A stretch of 64,000 nucleotides of DNA from Methylocystis rosea. GTDB lineage: Bacteria > Pseudomonadota > Alphaproteobacteria > Rhizobiales > Beijerinckiaceae. The DNA is taken from assembly GCF_003855495.1 (NCBI RefSeq), contig NZ_CP034086.1:2269501-2333500 (forward strand), read 5' to 3'. Under the pieces are notes generated by a model, which was given only the letters and a program-made list of their open reading frames with translations, did no database searches and was not told the origin of the DNA. Position 1 is the stretch's first letter, and the number at the start of each line of letters is the position of its first letter. This document shows positions 1 to 6,201 of the stretch, piece after piece. The position numbers were made by a program, and so were the translations under genes.

Positions 1-316
1 ATATATCAATCCGGATGAGCTGCCGGACATTTTGAAGAAATGGGACATTCTCGTCGCGCCGGAGCCGGATCCGATCAACGACCGCATTCTGGCAATCACC
101 TCGATGTGCGGCAAATGGCTCAGCATGAACATTCTGGCGATCGATGAGAAGCGCGTCATCGTCGATCCGCATCACACCAACATGATGCGGCAGATGGAGA
201 AATGGGGCTACGAACCCATCCCCTGCTCTTTCCTGCACTATGCGGCGTTCGGCGGCGCGTTCCACTGCGCCACGCTCGACGTGCGCCGGCGCGGCACGCT
301 CGAAAGCTATTTTTGA
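1..316 (+). CDS. Amidinotransferase (AGAT-like), C-terminal part
   Basis: The reading frame is open from the window edge (first full codon at base 2) to the TGA at 314-316, so only the last ~104 residues are present. The tail has the FHCATLDVRRRGTLESY block, which matches the catalytic-cysteine region of glycine/arginine amidinotransferases; the Cys codon is at 266-268. Upstream DPHHTNM and the NDRILAI segment fit the same fold. The family moves an amidino group from arginine to an amine acceptor. The acceptor cannot be told from the fragment. The neighbour on the other strand is a guanidinium-exporter-type SMR protein, which is suggestive because both deal with guanidino chemistry. Confidence 0.8.
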   Translation, partial: YINPDELPDILKKWDILVAPEPDPINDRILAITSMCGKWLSMNILAIDEKRVIVDPHHTNMMRQMEKWGYEPIPCSFLHYAAFGGAFHCATLDVRRRGTLESYF

Positions 317-367
317 TTCAATCGCGCTCTTCGCCCGACGCTTCTCGCAAGGAGCGCCGGGCGATTT

Positions 368-694
368 CTATTTGAGGTTCACGCCGCCAAGCCGCAGGCC
401 GATGATGCCCAAGAGAATGAGGCCAATCGATCCCAGCCGCAGCACGGTGGTCGGTTCATTGAACAGGAAAACGCCCACCAAGGTCGCCGCGGCGATGCTT
501 GCGCCGGTCCACACCGCATAGGCCGTGCCGGCGGGAATCGTCTTTACCGCAATGCCCAGGCATCCGACGCTCGCCGCCATGAAGAACACCATGATGAGCG
601 AAGGCCAGAGCCGCGTGAATCCTTGTGCATATTTCATCCCGATGAGCCAGCCGACTTCGCAGATGCTGCCGATAAAAAGGATGATCCAGTCCAT
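368..694 (-). CDS. gdx: SMR family exporter, SugE/Gdx type
   Basis: A 108-residue protein with four hydrophobic helices covering almost its whole length, the standard size of small multidrug resistance proteins. The membrane-embedded acidic residue of the family is at Glu13 in the motif GSICEVGW, and the second and third helices carry IPAGTAYAVWTG, which is typical of the SugE/Gdx branch. Gdx proteins work as antiparallel dimers that swap guanidinium for protons; some SugE members export quaternary ammonium compounds instead. It stands alone, converging on the amidinotransferase. No clear guanidine riboswitch was found upstream. The gdx assignment rests on subfamily motifs only. Confidence 0.85.
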   Translation of the reverse strand: MDWIILFIGSICEVGWLIGMKYAQGFTRLWPSLIMVFFMAASVGCLGIAVKTIPAGTAYAVWTGASIAAATLVGVFLFNEPTTVLRLGSIGLILLGIIGLRLGGVNLK

Positions 695-824
695 CTAACC
701 GTCCTTGCCCGCCGGCGTCGTCGCCGCGTCCGGCGACTTGTGGGTTTTGCGGTCCAATCCGTCAAGAACCGCCAATTTGCATTTCGCGGGACGCCGCCCA
801 CATAGGCCGCAAGGAGCCTTCATC

Positions 825-1703
825 ATGAGAAGAATTATCGGCGTTTACCCCGCCCCGGACTCCATGCACTGGGTCGGCGACGGTTTTCCCGTACGCTCGC
901 TGTTTTCGCATCACCAACATGGCGCACAGGTGAGCCCCTTTTTGCTGTTCGACTACGCGGGACCGTTTGACTTTTCACCGACGCCCGAGCGCCGCGGCGT
1001 CGGCGCCCATCCGCATCGCGGCTTCGAAACGGTGACGATCGTCCTGGACGGCGAACTGGCGCATCGCGACTCGACCGGCGCCGGCGGACTGATCGGTCCC
1101 GGCGACGTGCAATGGATGCGCGCCGCTTCCGGCGTCGTTCACGAGGAATATCATTCCGAAAGCTTCGGCAAGTCGGGCGGACGGTTCGAGGTCGTGCAGC
1201 TTTGGGTCAATCTGCCGGCGCGCGAGAAGATGAGCCCGCCGCGCTACCAGACCCTCCTCGACAAGGACATTCCGCGCGTCGATCTGCCCGGCAACGCCGG
1301 GCTTGTTCGCGTCATCGCCGGCGAATTCGAGGGCCATCGCGGACCGGCGCAAACCGCGACGCCGATTGACCTGTGGGACGTGCGGATCGACGCGGGAAAG
1401 AGCGCCCGATTCACGCTGCCGGAAAACCATACAGCGCTTGTCGCCATTCTCGAAGGAACGGCCGAAGTCAATGGCGAGAAGATCGCACGCGCCACGGATG
1501 TTGTCGTATTCGAGGAGGAAGGCGGAGACATCGCCTTTGAAGCCAACAATGACGTGAAGCTGATCGTCATGAGCGGCGAACCGATTGACGAGCCCGTGGC
1601 GCAACAAGGTCCGTTCGTGATGAATACGCGGGACGAGTTGCGGCAGGCCTTCGCCGATTATCAGTCGGGACGGTTCGGCGTCATCGCGCCGCAGGGCGGC
1701 TAA
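825..1703 (+). CDS. Pirin family protein
   Basis: A 292-residue bicupin. The start ATG at 825 is chosen because AAGGAG lies 8 bases upstream (811-816) and the family begins with an Arg-rich stretch leading to the DYAGP region; the frame stays open further upstream but without family similarity. The N-terminal cupin has HPHRGFETVT and the following HRDSTG with HEEYHSE, giving the metal-binding histidines and glutamate of pirins. The C-terminal half carries the second, metal-free cupin. Bacterial pirins include quercetinase-like dioxygenases and regulators of pyruvate dehydrogenase; which applies here is unknown. A long perfect hairpin follows the stop codon. Confidence 0.9.
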   Translation: MRRIIGVYPAPDSMHWVGDGFPVRSLFSHHQHGAQVSPFLLFDYAGPFDFSPTPERRGVGAHPHRGFETVTIVLDGELAHRDSTGAGGLIGPGDVQWMRAASGVVHEEYHSESFGKSGGRFEVVQLWVNLPAREKMSPPRYQTLLDKDIPRVDLPGNAGLVRVIAGEFEGHRGPAQTATPIDLWDVRIDAGKSARFTLPENHTALVAILEGTAEVNGEKIARATDVVVFEEEGGDIAFEANNDVKLIVMSGEPIDEPVAQQGPFVMNTRDELRQAFADYQSGRFGVIAPQGG

Positions 1704-1706
1704 AGC

Positions 1707-1740
1707 GCTATCGATCACATGGACTCATGTGATCGATAGC
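1707..1740. repeat. Perfect 15-bp inverted repeat, possible terminator
   Basis: The arm GCTATCGATCACATG (1707-1721) is exactly complementary to 1726-1740 around a GACT loop. It lies three bases after the pirin stop codon, between convergent genes. There is no T-run behind it, so it may be a repeat element rather than a simple terminator. Confidence 0.75.
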
Positions 1741-1762
1741 AATCGCTCAAAAGCAAATGTCG

Positions 1763-1810
1763 GAGCAGGTTCTCATCGAAAAGGTCTGTGAGCCTTTTGG
1801 GAACCTGCTC
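1763..1810. repeat. Rhizobial-type intergenic palindrome
   Basis: The outer arms GAGCAGGTTC (1763-1772) and GAACCTGCTC (1801-1810) are perfectly complementary, and an inner pair AAAAGG / CCTTTT extends the hairpin. The layout of a GAGCA..TTC arm with an AAAA/TTTT inner stem resembles the dispersed palindromic elements frequent in rhizobial intergenic regions (known from the group; not checked by search). It touches the stop codon of the kinase gene on the minus strand and may end transcription from both sides. Confidence 0.65.
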
Positions 1811-3525
1811 TAAGAGGAAGCGCTGCTGCGACGCGCCGCCAATCTCAGCTCTTCGATCGTCGCCGCCAACGAAGTGAATTCCACCGGCTTGGTGAGAAAA
1901 GCGTCGACTCCGGCGGCGCGGGCGGCGCGCTCGTCTTCTTCGCGCGCGCTGGCCGTAAGCACCAATATGGGCGTGCGCGGCGCGCCTGCCCGCGCCTCGG
2001 CCTCACGAATGCGGAGGCTCGCCTCGCATCCGTCGAAATCTGGCATGAAAAGATCCATGACGATCACGTCATAAGGCTCGCCCACGCCCTCGATCGCCTC
2101 GCGGGCGCGCGCGAGCGCGAGCGCGCCGCTTTCCGCCCGAGTCACTCTCGCGCCAAGCTTGGCGAGGTGACGCATGAGAATAAGCGCGTTGATATCATTG
2201 TCTTCGGCGACAAGGGCGTTCACCCCGGCGAGCGCCTGCGTGGGCGCGCCCTGCTCGGGCGCCGGCGCCTTGGCGCGCTCCTGCGACAACCGAGCGATGA
2301 GCGAGGCGATCCGCACCGGCTTCACCAGCCAGCCATCGAAGTCGCACAAGGCGTCCTCGCCGAAGGCGCGCCGTTCGATGGGCGAAAAAAGGAGAAAAAG
2401 CTTTCGCGCCTGCGCGGCGCGTGCGGTTTTTGCAAGCTGCGACGTCATGTGCGGCCCCAGCGCGCAGTCGACGATGATGGCGTCGAAAGGTTTTTCGCGC
2501 GCGCTATGCAGCGCGCTGGGTGCGTCCTCGGCCGCGACGATCTCCGCTTCAGCCCCGGCGAACCTCAAGCACTGCGCGAGATAGGGCGCTTCAAAGATGC
2601 TTTGCGCCACGATCAGCGCCTTCAGCCCGGAAAGCGGCGCCGGCGCGGGCTCTTCGCTGATGGGCGGCGCCGGCAGCGTGAATGCGAACACGGCCCCCTG
2701 GTCGGATGACTTAACCAGCGCCAGCGCGCCGCCCATCCGGGCGACGAGACGGCGGGAGATGGCGAGGCCGAGGCCTGCGCCCGCCTGAGGGTGGTTGTCG
2801 GAAGGATCGGCCTGTTCGAATTCCTCGAAGATCGCCTCGCGCGCCGCCTCGGGCACGCCCGGCCCAGAGTCACTCACCTCGAAGCGCAGCCGCGCGCCAT
2901 CTCGCGCGACGCGCACGCCCACGCCGCCCCGCTCAGTAAATTTCACCGCGTTGCCGATGAGATTGACGAGCACCTGCCGAAGTCGCGCCGGATCACCCAC
3001 GATTTCGCTCGGCGTATCAGGCGAGATGACGCTGGCAAGCTCCAGCCCTTTCGCCATCGCGCGCGGAGCCAGCAATTCGACCAAGCTTTCGACGAACGGC
3101 GCGAGCGCAAAGGCTTCGTGGCGCAGCTCGAACTTGCCGGCTTCGATCTTGGAGAAATCCAGAATGTCGTCGATCAGTTGCGAGAGCGAACGGCTCGAAT
3201 CGCCGATCGCTTCGACATAGCTCGCCTGTTCGGCGGTGAGCTTGGTCATCGCGAGAAGCTGCGCCAACCCCATGACGCCGTTGAGCGGCGTGCGAAATTC
3301 GTGGCTGACCGCTGCGAGAAAGCGCGACTTGGCGAGACTGGCGGCTTCCGCCCTGTCGCGCGCGGCGGCGGCGGCGCGCAGCTCCCAAATTTCATCGCGC
3401 AGCGATTCGAGCTCGGCCTCGACATTTTCGCGGCCACGCCCGCGCAGAGCAATGTAAATGGACGCCGCCAGCAACAGAATGACGAGCTGCGCCACGACCA
3501 AAATCACAATATGGTTTAAGGACAT
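1810..3525 (-). CDS. Hybrid sensor histidine kinase/response regulator without sensor domain
   Basis: A 571-residue protein. Residues 5-27 form one membrane helix, followed by a short coiled coil (about 33-65) and then HisKA with the phospho-acceptor at His75 ([10 protein letters not shown]). The ATPase domain carries the N box [11 protein letters not shown] and G boxes SGPGVP and GAGLGLAI. A first receiver-like domain (about 300-410) lacks the usual acidic pair (LIVAQS) and is probably non-functional or regulatory. A second receiver (about 435-560) has the acidic pair EDND, phospho-acceptor Asp491 (VMDLFMPD) and a TKP lysine. There is no PAS, GAF or periplasmic sensor region. It starts 9 bases after the ComM-like gene ends on the same strand, so they are probably cotranscribed. 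Confidence 0.88.
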   Translation of the reverse strand: MSLNHIVILVVAQLVILLLAASIYIALRGRGRENVEAELESLRDEIWELRAAAAARDRAEAASLAKSRFLAAVSHEFRTPLNGVMGLAQLLAMTKLTAEQASYVEAIGDSSRSLSQLIDDILDFSKIEAGKFELRHEAFALAPFVESLVELLAPRAMAKGLELASVISPDTPSEIVGDPARLRQVLVNLIGNAVKFTERGGVGVRVARDGARLRFEVSDSGPGVPEAAREAIFEEFEQADPSDNHPQAGAGLGLAISRRLVARMGGALALVKSSDQGAVFAFTLPAPPISEEPAPAPLSGLKALIVAQSIFEAPYLAQCLRFAGAEAEIVAAEDAPSALHSAREKPFDAIIVDCALGPHMTSQLAKTARAAQARKLFLLFSPIERRAFGEDALCDFDGWLVKPVRIASLIARLSQERAKAPAPEQGAPTQALAGVNALVAEDNDINALILMRHLAKLGARVTRAESGALALARAREAIEGVGEPYDVIVMDLFMPDFDGCEASLRIREAEARAGAPRTPILVLTASAREEDERAARAAGVDAFLTKPVEFTSLAATIEELRLAARRSSASS

Positions 3526-3534
3526 GCGCCCATA

Positions 3535-5073
3535 TCAGGCCGCAAGGCGCCCGAACGCAAGTCCCGCGCGATAGGAAAGCGCTTCCGCGAGATGCGGTCG
3601 GCCGACGGATTCAGCGCCGTCGAGATCGGCGATGGTGCGCGCGAGCTTCAAGACCCTGTGAAACCCGCGCGCCGTGAGGCCGAAGCGCTCCGACGCGTCC
3701 CGAATCAGCGCTGTGCCCGCAGCGTCGAGACGCGCCGCGCGCTCGATCACCGCCGCCGGCGCGGCGGCGTTGGCGGCGACCCTTGGCAACGAGAGCGCAT
3801 CGTAGCGGGCGCGCTGAATCTCGCGCGCGCGCGCGACGCGCGCCGCGACCTGGCGCGAACCCTCGCACGGCGGCGGCAACACGAGATCGGCGGCGGTCAC
3901 CGCCGGCACTTCGATCTGCACATCGAAACGGTCGAGCAGCGGTCCCGAAAGCCGCGCCTGATATTGCGCGACGCAGCGTTCATTGGGCTGGCGCTTGCAG
4001 GCGTAGCCCGGATCCATCGCATGACCGCAACGGCAGGGATTCATCGCCGCCACAAGCTGAAAGCGCGCTGGGTAGACGGCGCGATGATTGGCGCGCGACA
4101 CCGCCACCTCGCCGGTCTCGAGCGGCTGACGCAGGCTGTCCAGCACTTGCGGTTGAAACTCGGGCAATTCGTCGAGAAAAAGGACCCCGTTATGCGCAAG
4201 CGAAATCTCGCCAGGCTTTGCATGGGAGCCGCCGCCGACCAGCGCCGGCATCGAGGCGGAATGGTGGGGCGCGCGAAATGGCCGCCGGTCGGTCAGTTCG
4301 CCTCCCGCAATCTGTCCCGCCACCGAATGAACCATCGAGACTTCGAGCAATTCCCGCGGGGTCAACGGCGGCAGGATCGACGGCAGCCGCGCGGCGAGCA
4401 TCGATTTTCCCGCGCCCGGAGGGCCGCTCATCAGAAGGTTGTGGCCGCCGGCGGCGGCGATTTCGAGCGCGCGCTTGGCGGTCTCCTGTCCCTTGATGTC
4501 GGAAAGGTCGGGCTGATCGGCGGCGAGCCTGCGCACCGCCGGCTCAGGCCGGGCTAGAACCTGCGCGCCCTTGATGTGATTGACGAGTTGGATGAGCGAG
4601 CGCGGCGCGATCACCTCCATATCGCTCGACGCCCAGGCCGCTTCCGGCCCGCATTCGCTCGGACAGATCAGTCCCAAGCCCCGGGCGTTGGCGGCCACCG
4701 CCGCCGGCAGGACTCCCGCCGTCGGCGTCAGCGTTCCGTCGAGCGCAAGTTCGCCAAGCACGACGAATCCTTCCAGCGCGTCGGAGGGAATGGCTCCAAT
4801 GGCGGCCATCACGCCAAGCGCGATCGGCACGTCATAGTGGCTTCCCTCTTTGGGCATGTCGGCGGGAGCGAGATTGACGGTGATTCTTTTCGCCGGCAGC
4901 GCCAGACCGGAAGCGATCAGCGCCGCGCGCACTCGCTCGCGCGACTCGGCGACGGCCTTATCGGCGAGGCCGACGACGTTGAAGACGACCGCGCCGCTCG
5001 AAATCTGCACTTGGACGTCGACGGGACGGGCCTCGACGCCTTCGAACGCGACCGTCGCCACCCTCACCGCCAT
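3535..5073 (-). CDS. comM: YifB/ComM family Mg chelatase-like AAA+ ATPase
   Basis: A 512-residue protein. ComM-type helicases help branch migration when single-stranded DNA is integrated during natural transformation; most bacteria keep a YifB homologue whether or not competence is known. The N-terminal ~170 residues form the Lon-protease-like domain, then comes the ATPase with Walker A GPPGAGKS and Walker B VLFLDELPEF, the zinc-like motif CRCGHAMDPGYAC, and the C-terminal Mg-chelatase domain. The frame extends ten codons further up, but the ATG at 5073 is preferred: GGGAG lies about 7 bases upstream and homologues start MAVRVATVAF. The kinase gene follows closely. Confidence 0.92.
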   Translation of the reverse strand: MAVRVATVAFEGVEARPVDVQVQISSGAVVFNVVGLADKAVAESRERVRAALIASGLALPAKRITVNLAPADMPKEGSHYDVPIALGVMAAIGAIPSDALEGFVVLGELALDGTLTPTAGVLPAAVAANARGLGLICPSECGPEAAWASSDMEVIAPRSLIQLVNHIKGAQVLARPEPAVRRLAADQPDLSDIKGQETAKRALEIAAAGGHNLLMSGPPGAGKSMLAARLPSILPPLTPRELLEVSMVHSVAGQIAGGELTDRRPFRAPHHSASMPALVGGGSHAKPGEISLAHNGVLFLDELPEFQPQVLDSLRQPLETGEVAVSRANHRAVYPARFQLVAAMNPCRCGHAMDPGYACKRQPNERCVAQYQARLSGPLLDRFDVQIEVPAVTAADLVLPPPCEGSRQVAARVARAREIQRARYDALSLPRVAANAAAPAAVIERAARLDAAGTALIRDASERFGLTARGFHRVLKLARTIADLDGAESVGRPHLAEALSYRAGLAFGRLAA

Positions 5074-5282
5074 CGCGCGCTCCCGAGAAATTCTTTTGCG
5101 CAAATTATCGTCGACAGCTTAACTGCCGCGCGATTTCAGCGCAAGAACATTATATGAACATAGCCGCGCCAGCACTAACCTAGATCGCAGATTGCAATTG
5201 CCAAGTTTCGGTTCACGCGCTGATATTCTGAGGGCGCGGCGCGCCAGCCGCGCGTTAATCTGGTCTAAGGAGGAGATTGGAG

Positions 5283-5543
5283 ATGAAATTGAGGACGGGT
5301 CTCGCGCTGGTTTTCGCGGCCGCTGTGGCTGCCCCTGCCCAGGCCGCCATGCCGCTCGCGCCAAGTGAGACGGCGAGCGCGCCGATCGTGCAAGTTTATG
5401 GCGGTTGCGGGCCTTACGGCCATCGCGGTCCCTATGGCGGCTGCCGCTGGGGCGGACAGTGGGGCGGATACGGCGTCGGTCGCGCCTGCCCGCCAGGCTT
5501 CCATCTCGGCCCCTACGGCCGCCGCTGCTGGCCAAATTATTAA
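5283..5543 (+). CDS. Small secreted Gly/Cys-rich protein, GCG_CRPN type
   Basis: An 86-residue protein with a clear signal peptide (KLRTGLALVFAAAVAAPAQA, cleavage after about residue 20). The mature part reads GGCGPYGHRGPYGGCR, then a Gly/Trp spacer, then ACPPGFHLGPYGRRCWPN. This fits the GCG...CRPN pattern of small exported proteins common in Hyphomicrobiales, whose function is not known. Four cysteines could form two disulfides. The ATG at 5283 has a perfect AAGGAGG at 5267-5273. A 10-bp perfect hairpin follows the stop. Confidence 0.8.
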   Translation: MKLRTGLALVFAAAVAAPAQAAMPLAPSETASAPIVQVYGGCGPYGHRGPYGGCRWGGQWGGYGVGRACPPGFHLGPYGRRCWPNY

Positions 5544-5555
5544 GTTCAGTGACAA

Positions 5556-5579
5556 GCCGGGACGGCGAACCGTCCCGGC
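5556..5579. terminator. Hairpin between convergent genes
   Basis: GCCGGGACGG (5556-5565) pairs perfectly with CCGTCCCGGC (5570-5579) around a CGAA tetraloop. It sits between the stops of two convergent genes (5543 and 5608). No strong T-run follows on either strand, so the terminator role is inferred from position and stem strength. Confidence 0.55.
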
Positions 5580-5607
5580 GCCTCGGCGAGGCCGCTCCCT
5601 AATGCCC

Positions 5608-6198
5608 TCAGGGCTTTTGCCCGGAGGGGCGAAGTCCTGTCCCGCCTCTTGGCTGTTCCGCGGCGCTCGGGGCTGGCGCGTCGCTCGGCGCCACCGGCGC
5701 TGAAGATCCCAGCGAAACCGAGAGGCCGAACAGCTTCCACTGACCTTGGACCGGCGCATAGAGCAGTTCGAAACGGATCTGCGTCGGCACGGAGGGGAAA
5801 AACCCTGACATGTGCATCATGCCGGTCGACTCGATTTGCGGCAGCATGCTGAGCTGCGGCTCCAAGACGGCGACGCCGGAGAGGTCGAGATTTTGGTTGC
5901 GCTGATAGGCGAAGATTTCCGCGAGCCGGGCGGCCGTGTTCGTCTGGAAGCCGGGGGCTCCGAGGTCGCGCAGCACCGTATAATTGCCGGTTTTGTTGGC
6001 CTGATCGAGCGCGAGCAGAGTCGAGCGGACCAGAATCAGCACCCCGTTCTTGTCGATCTCGGCGGGCCTGGGCGCTTGCGCCGGCCTTGAGGTCCCAGGC
6101 TTAGGCGCCGGCTTAGGCGACTGCGCCGAAGCCATCGTCGGAAAAAAACTCGCGGCCACTAGGGCCGCGAGCAGTATTGTCTTGACCTTCACGATCAT
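5608..6198 (-). CDS. Exported protein of unknown function
   Basis: A 196-residue protein. Residues 1-25 are a signal peptide ending MASAQ. A proline-rich linker (about 26-45) is followed by a folded segment with the pattern LVRSTLLALDQANKTGNYTVLRDLGAPGF and later FELLYAPVQGQWKLFGLSV, which looks like an NTF2/SnoaL-like or DUF4864-like small alpha+beta fold (inference from pattern only). The tail is low-complexity Ala/Pro/Gly. It starts 3 bases after the stop of the large adhesin on the same strand, so it is probably cotranscribed and could be an accessory factor for it. Confidence 0.7.
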   Translation of the reverse strand: MIVKVKTILLAALVAASFFPTMASAQSPKPAPKPGTSRPAQAPRPAEIDKNGVLILVRSTLLALDQANKTGNYTVLRDLGAPGFQTNTAARLAEIFAYQRNQNLDLSGVAVLEPQLSMLPQIESTGMMHMSGFFPSVPTQIRFELLYAPVQGQWKLFGLSVSLGSSAPVAPSDAPAPSAAEQPRGGTGLRPSGQKP

Positions 6199-6201
6199 GG
6201 A

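Noticed and set aside
695..824. Possible guanidine riboswitch upstream of the Gdx/SugE gene: a 7-bp hairpin with a GACG loop and GCCGG/CCGGC pairing on the minus strand
   Set aside because: Guanidine-II needs two hairpins with ACGR loops and guanidine-III needs a second pairing that is not present here; GC-rich hairpins are expected by chance.
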